Assembly: GCA_904374385.1 (NCBI GenBank) | Contig: CAJFGA010000001.1 | Span: 36,666 to 100,665 of the forward strand | Reading direction: 5' to 3' | Source: an uncultured Clostridia bacterium | GTDB taxonomy: Bacteria; Bacillota; Clostridia; Christensenellales; Borkfalkiaceae | DNA: 64,000 nt | Part shown: in pieces, positions 10,576 through 20,069 of the stretch | How the letters are laid out: each line of letters opens with the position of its first letter | How positions within the stretch are numbered: the stretch's first letter is position 1 | Notes under the pieces: generated by a model | Database searches by the model: none | What the model saw: the letters and a program-made list of their open reading frames with translations, nothing else | Told to the model about the DNA's origin: nothing | Made by a program: the position numbers and the translations under genes

Positions 10576-10941
10576 TTATGCCGTAAATGCGCCGATAATG
10601 TGGCGGACTGTCTTTTGAAACACCTCTAAAACGTCGAAGCGTACGGGAACATCGTCCCGCCCCGCTTTCATCAAAAAATATTGCGCGATGCGGATGTAGC
10701 GCCGCTCTTTGACAACGCCGACCGCTTCGGCGGGGGCGCCGAACGCATCCGACAAGCGGGTTTTGACTTCGCAGAACACGATCGTTTCACCGTCTTTGGC
10801 GACGATGTCTGCCTCTCCGAAGGGCGTTTTATAATTGACGGCGAGGATCTGATAGCCGCATTTTTTGAGAAATTTTACTCCTCGCTTTTCTCCTGCCCTG
10901 CCCAGAACTTTTTTGTGAACGTCCTGCGGTGAATTTTGCAT
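10576..10941 (-). CDS. YraN family protein (UPF0102, endonuclease-like)
   Basis: [49 protein letters not shown]; overlaps rnhB. Confidence 0.92.
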   Translation of the reverse strand: MQNSPQDVHKKVLGRAGEKRGVKFLKKCGYQILAVNYKTPFGEADIVAKDGETIVFCEVKTRLSDAFGAPAEAVGVVKERRYIRIAQYFLMKAGRDDVPVRFDVLEVFQKTVRHIIGAFTA

Positions 10942-11522
10942 AAGCCGTACTCCCTGATCGCCTCTTCGTGCGCTTTGGTCCCGTATCCCTTGTGCGCAGC
11001 AAAGCCGTATTGCGGATAAATTTCGTCATATTCGCGCATCAACCCGTCGCGGTAAACCTTGGCAAGGATGCTCGCCGCGCCGATGCTGTATGAGAGAGCA
11101 TCCCCCTTGACGATGTTTTGCTGGGGAATGCCGATATCCAGCGCAAAATTGCCGTCCGTAAACACGATATCCGGCTCAACGGACAGTCCTTCGACCGCCC
11201 GTTTCATGCACAGGCGGGTCGCCTCCAATATATTGATGGCGTCAATCTCCTCGTTGCCGATCGCACAGACGTTATAGGCGACGGCACGCTCCCGAATGAA
11301 CGCCGCGAGCCGCTCGCGCTCCCCTTCTTTGATCTTTTTGCTGTCGTCGACCCCTTCCAAAAGCGCCCCCGCGCCGAGGGGCATGATGACCGCCGCACAT
11401 ACGACCGGCCCTGCCAACGGCCCTCTGCCCGCCTCGTCGACGCCCGCAATATATTCGGCGCCGAGGGAAAACATCTCCCGTTCGAAGGCGAGCTTGTCCG
11501 GCTGCTCTTTTTTCTTTCGCAT
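10875..11522 (-). CDS. rnhB: Ribonuclease HII
   Basis: YIAGVDEAGRGPLAGPVVCAAV signature. Confidence 0.96.
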   Translation of the reverse strand: MRKKKEQPDKLAFEREMFSLGAEYIAGVDEAGRGPLAGPVVCAAVIMPLGAGALLEGVDDSKKIKEGERERLAAFIRERAVAYNVCAIGNEEIDAINILEATRLCMKRAVEGLSVEPDIVFTDGNFALDIGIPQQNIVKGDALSYSIGAASILAKVYRDGLMREYDEIYPQYGFAAHKGYGTKAHEEAIREYGLCKIHRRTFTKKFWAGQEKSEE

Positions 11523-11532
11523 AGTTCTCCTT

Positions 11533-12396
11533 TTAAGCAAAAAATCCGGAATAATCCGCGGCGCTTTCCAGAGTGATCTTGCCGATGCGCCCTTTGCGGA
11601 AGTCGTCTATAAGCGCCCGCGCGCCGCGTTCAAAGTCATATTCGCCCCCACGTACGATAAAACCCCGCCTTTTGCACACGCCGCCGAGCATCGCGGCGGG
11701 AGAGGACAGATCTTCCAGCGCATAACGCTCTTTGAGAAGGGAAGGATACCCTGCGGCGAGTTCGCGCAAAAGTTCGAGGGAAAGCCCGTAAAAATCGAGA
11801 ATATCGTCGTTGATGCTGCCGATGTACGCGAGATGCTGCGCGAGCGTCTGATTTTCAAAGGAAGGCGGCATGGTGCCGGGGGTATCCAAAAGCTCGAAAC
11901 CTGCACAGCGTATCCATTGCTTGCCGCGCGTGACGCCCGCCCGATCCCCCGTAATCGCGCGCTTTTGCCCAGAAAGGGCGTTGATGATCGTGCTCTTGCC
12001 CGTGTTGGGAATGCCCGCGACCATGAATTTGAGGGGACGGACGATGCCTTTTGCGGCGTCACGTTCCCGCTTTTCCCGCAGAAGCTCGAGTGCCTTTGCG
12101 CCGATCTGCTTGGCTGCCGAGGACGCCTGCGCCGCCGCGCATTTGACGGCGAGCGCGCCGCTTTGGTTGATTTCGGTTACAAACGTATCCGTCTTGCCGC
12201 CGTCGGCGAGGTCCGCTTTATTCAATATATATAATGCGGGCTTCGCGCCGAATAACTTTTTGAGCTTTTTATTGAAGGTCGCAGCGGGCGCACGCGCGTC
12301 TAAAACGACCATCACCCCGTCGACGAGCGGCACGCACTCTTCCATCATGCGCATCGCCTTGGTCATATGGCCGGGAAACCATTGGATATGTTTCAT
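11533..12396 (-). CDS. rbgA: Ribosome biogenesis GTPase YlqF/RbgA
   Basis: MKHIQWFPGHMTKAMRMMEECVPLVDGVMVVLDARAPAAT; circularly permuted GTPase motifs (GIPNTGKSTIIN; DTPGTMPP). Confidence 0.95.
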   Translation of the reverse strand: MKHIQWFPGHMTKAMRMMEECVPLVDGVMVVLDARAPAATFNKKLKKLFGAKPALYILNKADLADGGKTDTFVTEINQSGALAVKCAAAQASSAAKQIGAKALELLREKRERDAAKGIVRPLKFMVAGIPNTGKSTIINALSGQKRAITGDRAGVTRGKQWIRCAGFELLDTPGTMPPSFENQTLAQHLAYIGSINDDILDFYGLSLELLRELAAGYPSLLKERYALEDLSSPAAMLGGVCKRRGFIVRGGEYDFERGARALIDDFRKGRIGKITLESAADYSGFFA

Positions 12397-12489
12397 ACAC
12401 CACCTCTGCATTTCTAAAACGCGCGGCGAAAAACAAACCGCAGCCCGATTCCGAAAAACATGCGCCGTAAGACATATATCTTCGGCCGT

Positions 12490-13170
12490 CTATATTTCTT
12501 TCTGCGCGGCAAACAGATCCGGCCGTTTTGCGCGCGTGAGATTTTCCGACTGTTCACGCCGCCACTTGTCTATCTCCGCATGATTGCCGCTGCGCAAAAC
12601 TTCGGGTACGGTCAGCCCCCTGTATTCCACGGGACGGGTATACTGCGGGTATTCGAGCCTGTTTTCCGAAAAGCTTTCCTGCACCAAAGACGAAGTATTG
12701 ATGACCCCGTCGACATATCGGCTGATACAGTCGGTTATGACCATGGCGGGAAGCTCCCCGCCCGTCAAAACGTAATCGCCAATGCTGATCTCTTCGTCGA
12801 AAAAGAGATCGAGGGCGCGCTGATCCACCCCTTCGTAATGCCCGCACAGCAAAATGAGGTGCTCATACGCCAAAAGTTCGAACACCTTCTGTTGACGGAA
12901 AGTTTCTCCCTTGGGAGACATATAAATGCGCCGAGCCCGATGCGCGGAATCGAGCGCCTCTACCGCGGAGCCGATTGGCTGCGCCGTCATCACCATGCCC
13001 GCACCGCCGCCGAAGGGATAATCGTCGCACTTCAAGTGCTTGTCTTCGGTATAGTCGCGGATGTTGACGATATTGATCTCTATTTTGTTTTCTTTTCTCG
13101 CCCGCCCCAAAATACTCGCCGAAAGGGGCGCAAACATTTCGGGAAAAAGCGTAAGTATATCGATGCGCAT
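12490..13170 (-). CDS. trmD: tRNA (guanosine(37)-N1)-methyltransferase
   Basis: MRIDILTLFPEMFAPLSASILGRA...LLCGHYEGVDQRALD...SIGDYVLTGGELPAMV. Confidence 0.97.
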   Translation of the reverse strand: MRIDILTLFPEMFAPLSASILGRARKENKIEINIVNIRDYTEDKHLKCDDYPFGGGAGMVMTAQPIGSAVEALDSAHRARRIYMSPKGETFRQQKVFELLAYEHLILLCGHYEGVDQRALDLFFDEEISIGDYVLTGGELPAMVITDCISRYVDGVINTSSLVQESFSENRLEYPQYTRPVEYRGLTVPEVLRSGNHAEIDKWRREQSENLTRAKRPDLFAAQKEI

Positions 13171-13173
13171 AAT

Positions 13174-13677
13174 TTACTGCTCCGCAAAAACTTCAAAAAA
13201 GCGCTTTTCGTTTACGGTCAACTTTTTATTTTCAATATCCACGTCCAATATAACGCCGTCGGCAGCGGGGAACATGCCCTCTTTATCGCCGTCTTTCAGC
13301 ACATATATATCCGTATGCGCGGGCAGGATATCCGCGATCTCGCCGAGATGCACGCCCTTTTCCGTGACGACGGTACAGCCGATCAGATCGACGATATAAT
13401 ACCGCCCCTCTTCCAACGCGGGCGCGTCGGCGCGGAGCGCCGCGACCTCTTTTCCGCGCAGAAGTTCCGCCGCGTCCCTGTCCGCCACCCCCGAAAGGGC
13501 GAGGAATGCCGCCTGCGCGTCCGTGCGGCAGGCGAGCACTTTATATTCCTTTCCGCCGATATATACCCTTTTAAAATGGTGCATATCCGCCGCGTCGTCC
13601 AATAAGGGTTTGACCTTTACTTCGCCGCGGATGCCCTGCGGTTTTAAAATTTCGCCTATGACGATGGTTTCGGGCAT
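13174..13677 (-). CDS. rimM: Ribosome maturation factor RimM
   Basis: IVIGEILKPQGIRGEVKVKPL; between trmD and khpA. Confidence 0.94.
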   Translation of the reverse strand: MPETIVIGEILKPQGIRGEVKVKPLLDDAADMHHFKRVYIGGKEYKVLACRTDAQAAFLALSGVADRDAAELLRGKEVAALRADAPALEEGRYYIVDLIGCTVVTEKGVHLGEIADILPAHTDIYVLKDGDKEGMFPAADGVILDVDIENKKLTVNEKRFFEVFAEQ

Positions 13678-13711
13678 AGTTATTCTCCCTATAAGAAAAG
13701 AAGCGGAAATA

Positions 13712-13957
13712 TTATTCCGCTTTTGCCTTTTCCTTGATCTCGATATTGTATTTTTTTCCTTCCTTCGCGGATGCGCAGCGCACGAGCGTACGCAGAGCCT
13801 TCGCGATCTTGCCCTGTTTGCCGATGACCTTTCCCATATCCGACTCTTCGAGAAGGACGACGATTTCAGTCGCCTTTTCCGTCTCGTTCACCTGATATTC
13901 GATCTCGTCCTTATGTTCGGCAAACTGCTCGACGACGTATTTTACCAAATCCAGCAT
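13712..13957 (-). CDS. khpA: KH-domain RNA-binding protein KhpA
   Basis: MLDLVKYVVEQFAEHKDEIEYQVNE...GKVIGKQGKIAKALRTLV; next to rpsP. Confidence 0.94.
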   Translation of the reverse strand: MLDLVKYVVEQFAEHKDEIEYQVNETEKATEIVVLLEESDMGKVIGKQGKIAKALRTLVRCASAKEGKKYNIEIKEKAKAE

Positions 13958-13975
13958 TTTCCGCACCCCTCAGAA

Positions 13976-14269
13976 TTACTTTTTCTTTCTCGTTTTGGTT
14001 CTCGGGGCGGAAAGCTTTTCGCTCTTTTCGATGACACCCTGGCGGATCAAGAGAGTTTTGACCGTTTCGGTCGGCTGCACGCCCTTGGAGAGCCAATCTT
14101 TTGCCTTTGCTTCGTCAATGACGATCTCTTCGGGCTGGCTGGTGGGGTTGTAGTGACCGACTTTGTCGATATATTCCCCGTCGCGCGCCTTTCTGGAATC
14201 GACCACAACGATACGATAGAAGGGAGATTTTTTGTCGCCCAGCCTCGTAAGTCTCATTTTAACTGCCAT
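13976..14269 (-). CDS. rpsP: 30S ribosomal protein S16
   Basis: MAVKMRLTRLGDKKSPFYRIVVVDSRKARDGEYIDKVGHYNP. Confidence 0.98.
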   Translation of the reverse strand: MAVKMRLTRLGDKKSPFYRIVVVDSRKARDGEYIDKVGHYNPTSQPEEIVIDEAKAKDWLSKGVQPTETVKTLLIRQGVIEKSEKLSAPRTKTRKKK

Positions 14270-14363
14270 GATAATAACTCCTTTTTAATAAAAACAAAAT
14301 TTTTGCGCGAGGGAACAAACGCTCCCGCGCCCTTTTACCTTTGCTATTATATCGAATAAAACA

Positions 14364-14395
14364 GCACCTGTCAAGCATTTTTGCTTGACAGGTGC
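14364..14395. terminator. Strong hairpin terminator between ORF 14403-14765 and rpsP
   Basis: GCACCTGTCAAGCA TTTT TGCTTGACAGGTGC perfect inverted repeat. Confidence 0.75.
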
Positions 14396-14402
14396 GTAAA
14401 AT

Positions 14403-14765
14403 TTACCATTCGCGCCACTCTTCGGTTATATCCCCGTCGTGTTCCTGCAATCCGAACGCTACCGCGACAGTTTGGATAAACTCGGCAATCACTTCCCGCT
14501 CGTCCGTTTCGATGAGCGCATAATCCGTCTTTTTGTTCAACCGATTCAGTGCCAGAACAGCCTTTTCGACTTCCGCCATAATAGCCCCGTCGGTCGGCGC
14601 GGTAATTTTACTCAAATGACTCAGATAAGTTTGCAGTATCTTTTTGCATCTGCGTATATGCCTCGGTGAATAGCCGCAATCGTCGCCGTCACTTTTACAT
14701 TCCCGCGCATAAGAATACATCGACTCCTCGATATCGTCGATTTGTTTTCGGAAATCCTTTTCCAT
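14403..14765 (-). CDS. Hypothetical protein, about 120 aa, acidic, Cys-containing
   Basis: ORF MEKDFRKQIDDIEESMYSYARECKSDGDDCGYSPRHIRRCKKILQTYL...DGDITEEWREW; lies between ffh and rpsP. Confidence 0.75.
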   Translation of the reverse strand: MEKDFRKQIDDIEESMYSYARECKSDGDDCGYSPRHIRRCKKILQTYLSHLSKITAPTDGAIMAEVEKAVLALNRLNKKTDYALIETDEREVIAEFIQTVAVAFGLQEHDGDITEEWREW

Positions 14766-14839
14766 AATCCCCCTCTTTCGTATAAACTTTATTCCCAATA
14801 AAAATATTGGTCGACATCGATACTATTCTTCCATTCGCA

Positions 14840-16156
14840 TTACCGCATAAACGGCAAACGCTTTCCGTTTTTGAGCTGCTTCATCATGAGTTTTGTCTGT
14901 TCAAACTGTTTTAAGAGCTGATTTACGTCCTGCACGCTCGTACCCGAACCTGCCGCGATGCGCTTTTTGCGGGAAGAGTTGATGATTTCCGGCTTGTCGC
15001 GCTCCTTTTTCGTCATAGAAAGGATGATGGCCTTGATCCGCTCCATCTTCTTTTCGTCAAAGTCGCTCTCCTTGATTTTAAGTTTGCTCATGCCGGGCAT
15101 CATGCCGAGCACCTGCGACGCGCCGCCCATCTTTTTGAGGGATTCAAACTGATCGAGATAATCTTCTAAGGTGAAAGATGCGTCGCGCATCTTTTTTTCC
15201 AGCTTTTTCGCCTGTTCTTCGGTGACGGCTTCCTGCGCCTTTTCGATGAGGGAAAGAACGTCGCCCATGCCCAAAATGCGCGAAGCCATGCGGTCCGGAT
15301 AGAAGGGTTCAAGGTCGGTCAGCTTTTCTCCCACGCCGATGAATTTGATGGGTTTGCCCGTGACCGCCTTGATGGAAAGGCAGGCGCCGCCGCGGGTGTC
15401 GCCGTCCAGCTTGGTAAGGATCACACCCGTAACGTCCAGCCGCTTATTGAAGGTTTCGGCCACGTTTACCGCGTCCTGCCCCGTCATGGAGTCGACGGTG
15501 AGCAGTATCTCGTTCGGGTGCACCTCGTTTTTGATGTTTTCCAGCTCCTGCATGAGCGCATCGTCGATATGCAGTCGCCCCGCCGTGTCGATGATGACGG
15601 TGTCGTACCCCATCGAACGGGCGTACTCGATGCCCTGCTTCGCCGTTTTGACAGGATTTTGGGTGCCCTTTTCGAACACTTCCGCCCCCGCCTTGCCGCC
15701 CACGACCTGCAGCTGGTTGATCGACGCGGGGCGGTAAATGTCGCCCGCGACCAAAAGCGGTTTTTTGCCCTGTTTTTTGAGGAGCACGGCGAGCTTGCCG
15801 CACAGCGTCGTCTTGCCAGCGCCCTGCAAACCGCACATCATGATGACCGTCGGCGGCTTATCCGCAACTTCCAGTTTGGCGTTCGTAGAGCCCATGAGCG
15901 CGCACAGTTCTTCATTGACGATTTTGATGACCTGTTGGGTGGGATTCAGGCTCTTTAATATTTCCTGTCCCACCGCCTTTTCGGACACGTCGGCGATAAA
16001 TTTTTTGGCGACGAAGATATTTACGTCCGCTTCCAGCAGGGCAATGCGCACCTCGCGCATTGCGCCCTTGATTTCAAGCTCGGTCAGTTTTCCGTGCTTG
16101 GTCAATTTTGAAAAGATATGATTCAGCCTCTCGGAGAGGGAAGAAAATAATGCCAC
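14840..16156 (-). CDS. ffh: Signal recognition particle protein Ffh
   Basis: GLQGAGKTTLCGKLA; DTAGRLHID; TKLDGDTRGGACLSIKAVTGKPIKFIGVGEKL; C-terminal M domain. Confidence 0.97.
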   Translation of the reverse strand: MALFSSLSERLNHIFSKLTKHGKLTELEIKGAMREVRIALLEADVNIFVAKKFIADVSEKAVGQEILKSLNPTQQVIKIVNEELCALMGSTNAKLEVADKPPTVIMMCGLQGAGKTTLCGKLAVLLKKQGKKPLLVAGDIYRPASINQLQVVGGKAGAEVFEKGTQNPVKTAKQGIEYARSMGYDTVIIDTAGRLHIDDALMQELENIKNEVHPNEILLTVDSMTGQDAVNVAETFNKRLDVTGVILTKLDGDTRGGACLSIKAVTGKPIKFIGVGEKLTDLEPFYPDRMASRILGMGDVLSLIEKAQEAVTEEQAKKLEKKMRDASFTLEDYLDQFESLKKMGGASQVLGMMPGMSKLKIKESDFDEKKMERIKAIILSMTKKERDKPEIINSSRKKRIAAGSGTSVQDVNQLLKQFEQTKLMMKQLKNGKRLPFMR

Positions 16157-16176
16157 CTTGTTACCCCTTTTTTATT

Positions 16177-16512
16177 TTAGCGCGCCGCCCCGTTTCCTTG
16201 CAGCGCCGCCGCTATTTTTTCCGTTTCGGCGGCAAGATCCGGATGCCGCGCCGAAAATTCCGCCAACCGCCTGCCCGCCTCTTCCGCCGCCGACGCCATG
16301 CGCTGCACATGCAGTTTTTCCTCATATTCGTCCAACAGCGCGCGGGTTTTGGCGAGCGTATCGGATACGCTCTGTTTGGAAATGCCCTTCTGTTCGGCAA
16401 TTTCCGTGAGCGAAAGATCGCACATGTAATACAATTCGCACACTTCGCGCTGATGCGCCGTCAAAAGCGCGCCGTACGCGTCGAAGAGCTGCAAATACTT
16501 CAAATCTTTCAT
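16177..16512 (-). CDS. YlxM family HTH protein (SRP-associated)
   Basis: MKDLKYLQLFDAYGALLTAHQREVCELYYMCDLSLTEIAEQKGISKQSVSDTLAKTRALLDEYEEKL; adjacent to ffh. Confidence 0.92.
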   Translation of the reverse strand: MKDLKYLQLFDAYGALLTAHQREVCELYYMCDLSLTEIAEQKGISKQSVSDTLAKTRALLDEYEEKLHVQRMASAAEEAGRRLAEFSARHPDLAAETEKIAAALQGNGAAR

Positions 16513-16567
16513 GGCAATATTATATCGGAATCGAAGGTTCCTGTCGAGCGTTTTTGCGCGGTCTGTA

Positions 16568-17323
16568 TTAAATATCGTCTGCGGCGCTCTCGATCTTTTG
16601 TACGAGTTTTCCGTTCTTTTTCCCTTCAAAGGAGCGCAACGCTTCCAGCTCTTCGCCGGAAAGATCGACCGTGAACATCCTTTCGTGCGAAACCGTATCC
16701 AAAATGCAGCGCTCTCCTTTAAACACGGCGAAGTCCTCGTAAAAGAGCGCGATGATCGAATCGAAAAAGACATAGCCGAAATCGTGCGAAAAGTCCTCTT
16801 TATAAGCGGGCAGCTCCGCCAAGGAAGAATTTAAAAACGCCTGCCGCACTTCATCGGTCAGCGCAAAATCGCACTCTTCGTGCAAAACGCTGGTATACCC
16901 GAACGTGACGCGCGGGGAGAGCGACTGATGAAAGCGCAATAGTTTTTTCGGCGTATATTGAAAATCTACAGCGACATGATACCCTCTGCGCACATGGCGC
17001 AACATTTCCCGTTCCTGTTTTATGATATCGTTGCAGTAGGAAACAAAGTCCTCTTTGGTCGGCACGCCCCCGAAAAATTTGATCGCTCTTTCGGAGAGGG
17101 GCGTGACGCCCTCCTCGTACTCTTCCGCCTTCTTGCGGTATTCCTCGATGGTTTTGCGGTGCCCTTCCTCTCTCTCGCGAAACGCCGCCTGCAAGTCGCT
17201 CATTTTCAGCGGCCGCAACAGAGAACGGGTAGAACACTTTGCACGGTCTCCGACCGTGATAGCAAAGCGCATGACGGCATTCCTTTCGGCGGGCGTAAAA
17301 CCCTGCTCCATGTCAAGCTGCAA
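16568..17323 (-). CDS. Hypothetical protein
   Basis: ORF of 251 aa without a recognised family signature; same strand as and tightly packed with neighbours. Confidence 0.7.
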   Translation of the reverse strand: MQLDMEQGFTPAERNAVMRFAITVGDRAKCSTRSLLRPLKMSDLQAAFREREEGHRKTIEEYRKKAEEYEEGVTPLSERAIKFFGGVPTKEDFVSYCNDIIKQEREMLRHVRRGYHVAVDFQYTPKKLLRFHQSLSPRVTFGYTSVLHEECDFALTDEVRQAFLNSSLAELPAYKEDFSHDFGYVFFDSIIALFYEDFAVFKGERCILDTVSHERMFTVDLSGEELEALRSFEGKKNGKLVQKIESAADDI

Positions 17324-17337
17324 TTTCCTTTTCCCCC

Positions 17338-18084
17338 TTATTTCTCATCTTCTTCCTGCTGCCCGTCGGCGCCGCGGCCGCCCTTTCGGCGCGTGCGCAA
17401 AGCCTGCAGGCGCGCTTTGCCCTTTTCCGAAAGCCCGCGGAGCATATCCATCACGGAAGCGCCCGCAAACGGAAACAAAAATTTGCGCTTTTGCCTGCGC
17501 TCCGCGCGCATTTCATTGAGAGCTGCTTTGAGTTCTTCGTAATGCACCGCCGCCTTGATCTGCTGTGCCGCCTTGCGGATTTTGAGCGATACCTCAAAGC
17601 TGATACATAAGTCGACAAAAAAGATGCCGAAAAATGCGCCGATCGCAAAGATCATCCAAACATTGCCCGCCGCCCATACCGCCGCCGTATGAAAGGGTTC
17701 AAACAGTAAATAGACGAATACCGCCGCAATGACGCCCCAAAATACGGAAAAGAGCGGACAAATGATGCCCTTTATGTTGCCCCAGCGCGCGGAATAGTCC
17801 CACAATTTGATCTTCATGCACTTGATAAAGATCAAGCCCGTGACATATTCAAGCAGCGTCAGCGCGACAAACAAAAGCAGTACGAGCGCCCATCGCGGCA
17901 GCGGTATCAAACATGCGCCGTACAAAAGCAGGGTGCCGCACCCGTACATCGGCAGATAAGGGCCGTTCAAAAAGCCCGGGTTGATCCACTTTTTCGTGCT
18001 GAAAAAGCGGCGGAAAAACAGTTCGATGACCCAGCCCCCGACGGAACCGAGCATAAAGAGAAACGCGAGCCGAAAAAAGATCAT
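17338..18084 (-). CDS. Putative ABC transporter permease (CmpB-like membrane protein family)
   Basis: LAFLFMLGSVGGWVIELFFRRFFSTKKWINPGFLNGPYLPMYGCGTLLLY; multiple TM segments. Confidence 0.7.
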   Translation of the reverse strand: MIFFRLAFLFMLGSVGGWVIELFFRRFFSTKKWINPGFLNGPYLPMYGCGTLLLYGACLIPLPRWALVLLLFVALTLLEYVTGLIFIKCMKIKLWDYSARWGNIKGIICPLFSVFWGVIAAVFVYLLFEPFHTAAVWAAGNVWMIFAIGAFFGIFFVDLCISFEVSLKIRKAAQQIKAAVHYEELKAALNEMRAERRQKRKFLFPFAGASVMDMLRGLSEKGKARLQALRTRRKGGRGADGQQEEDEK

Positions 18085-18103
18085 ACCCGTTGCCCCCTGC
18101 GCT

Positions 18104-19000
18104 TTATATGATCCCTTCGGTAAATTCTTCCGCGTCGAAAAGCTGCAGATCGTCTATCTTTTCCCCGGTGCCGACAAACACGACGGGGATCTTCAGCTCG
18201 CCGCACAGAGAAACGACAAAGCCTCCTTTTGCCGTGCCGTCCAGCTTGGTCAGCACGATGCCGTCCAACTCGACCGCCTCGTCGAAAAGGCGCGCCTGCG
18301 ACATCGCGTTTTGCCCCGTCGTCGCATCCAAAACCAAAAACTTATAAAAGTGCGCTTCGGGATAATCGCGCTCGACCACGCGGTTCATCTTTTTCAGCTC
18401 TTCCATCAAATTCGCCTTGACGTGCAGGCGGCCCGCCGTGTCGACGATGACGACGTCCGTCTTTTTCGCCTTTGCGGAAGAGATGGCGTCAAATACGACC
18501 GCGGAGGGATCGCTCCCCTCCTCGTGCTTGACGATTCGCACTTTTGCCCTGTCTGCCCAAACGGAGAGCTGGTCCGCCGCCGCCGCGCGGAAGGTATCCG
18601 CCGCCGCTACGGTGACGCTCTTTTTTTCTTTTACGAAATAATTGGCGAGTTTGCCGATGGTCGTCGTTTTGCCCACGCCGTTTACGCCGACGAGCATAAT
18701 GACGGCGGGATACTCGATTTCTGGCACTTCCGCCTCGCAGAGGGTATCTTCGATGACATCCTTTAAAAGGTTGACGACAAATTCTTTGTCTTTCAGTTTT
18801 TCCGCCTTTGCCTCGGCGCGGATCTGATCGATAATATCCTCAGCCGTCGCGACGGAGATATCCGCGGAAATCAGGATCTCCTCCAACTCGTCGTAAAATT
18901 CCTCTCCCAGTTTATTTTTCGCAAACAGTGCGGAGAGTTTAGACGAGATATTGTCCTTCGTCTTTTTGAGTGCACCGATGATCTTTCCGAAAATTCCCAT
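18104..19000 (-). CDS. ftsY: Signal recognition particle receptor FtsY
   Basis: GVNGVGKTTTIGKLANYF; DTAGRLHVKANLMEELKKM; TKLDGTAKGGFVVSL. Confidence 0.97.
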   Translation of the reverse strand: MGIFGKIIGALKKTKDNISSKLSALFAKNKLGEEFYDELEEILISADISVATAEDIIDQIRAEAKAEKLKDKEFVVNLLKDVIEDTLCEAEVPEIEYPAVIMLVGVNGVGKTTTIGKLANYFVKEKKSVTVAAADTFRAAAADQLSVWADRAKVRIVKHEEGSDPSAVVFDAISSAKAKKTDVVIVDTAGRLHVKANLMEELKKMNRVVERDYPEAHFYKFLVLDATTGQNAMSQARLFDEAVELDGIVLTKLDGTAKGGFVVSLCGELKIPVVFVGTGEKIDDLQLFDAEEFTEGII

Positions 19001-19080
19001 AAAAACTCCTTTCAAACGCTTTTTTCCGACAGAACAGAGTGCCCGCCGTTCTTGCCCGCCGCGGCCGCGGACGGAAAAAC

Positions 19081-20019
19081 TTATGATTTTTGCGGGGGCG
19101 TGTTGCGCTCGTAAAACACTTTGCCGTCAAACCCCTGTATGCGCCGGTCCGTATCCGCCCGTTCCAGGCGCAGCTGCGCCCAGGCGCAATAGCGCTCGTT
19201 CGACTCGACGCCGAAATATCGTCTCCCCAATTTTTTGGCGGCGACCGCCGCCGTGCCCGAACCCAAAAAGGGATCGAACACGAGTTCGCCCCCGTTCGAG
19301 CTTGCCAAAATCAGTTTGGCGTACAGCTTTTCCGGCTTTTGCGCGGGGTGCTCCGTATTTTCGGGCATCGACCAAAAGGGAATGGTGATGTCATCCCAAA
19401 AATTAGAGGGGCAGGTATCGCGGTATTTTCCGCTTTCCCCTTCCTGCCAGTCTTTCGGCACGCCGTCTACCCGATAGGGCGCGACGACCCGCCTGCGCAT
19501 TTTGACGGCGTCGAGATGAAAGGTGTATCCTTCGCCATTGACGGCAAACCAAATATCCTCCATCCCGTTTTTCCAATTGCGCATCGCGCCCCTGCCTTTT
19601 TCTCTCTGCCAGGTGATGCGGCTTTTGATCGTAAAAAATTCGGCGAGCACCCTGCCGATGATCAATCCGGAGCGCCAGTCGCAGCAGACATAAATGCTGC
19701 CGTTCTCCTTCAAGAGAGGCGCCGCAAGGGAGAGCCAGCGGCGGGTATACGCCTCGTACTCTCCTTCGTTCTTCCGCGTAAAAATGTCTCCGCCGTAGTT
19801 TTTGGTCAGGTTGTACGGGGGATCGGCGATGATCAGATCGGCAAAGCCGCGGGGCAGACGGGACATGACGGCAAACGAATCGCCGCAGGCGACGGTGTTT
19901 TCGATCTGCGCGATGCCGGACACAGGCGCGTCGACGCGGATGCACCGCCCGAAGTACGCCGCCTCCTCTCGAGCAGAAATGCCGAGCGTTCTGTTTTTTG
20001 CCCCTTTTTCCCTTTCCAT
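19081..20019 (-). CDS. Solitary DNA methyltransferase (DPPY-type; N6-adenine or N4-cytosine)
   Basis: ADLIIADPPYNLTKNYGGD and C-terminal ELVFDPFLGSGTAAVAAKKLGRRYFGVE; no adjacent restriction endonuclease. Confidence 0.9.
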   Translation of the reverse strand: MEREKGAKNRTLGISAREEAAYFGRCIRVDAPVSGIAQIENTVACGDSFAVMSRLPRGFADLIIADPPYNLTKNYGGDIFTRKNEGEYEAYTRRWLSLAAPLLKENGSIYVCCDWRSGLIIGRVLAEFFTIKSRITWQREKGRGAMRNWKNGMEDIWFAVNGEGYTFHLDAVKMRRRVVAPYRVDGVPKDWQEGESGKYRDTCPSNFWDDITIPFWSMPENTEHPAQKPEKLYAKLILASSNGGELVFDPFLGSGTAAVAAKKLGRRYFGVESNERYCAWAQLRLERADTDRRIQGFDGKVFYERNTPPQKS

Positions 20020-20069
20020 AATGAACACCGTGCCGCCCGTGTATACGCGGGCGGCATTTCCTCTTTGCG

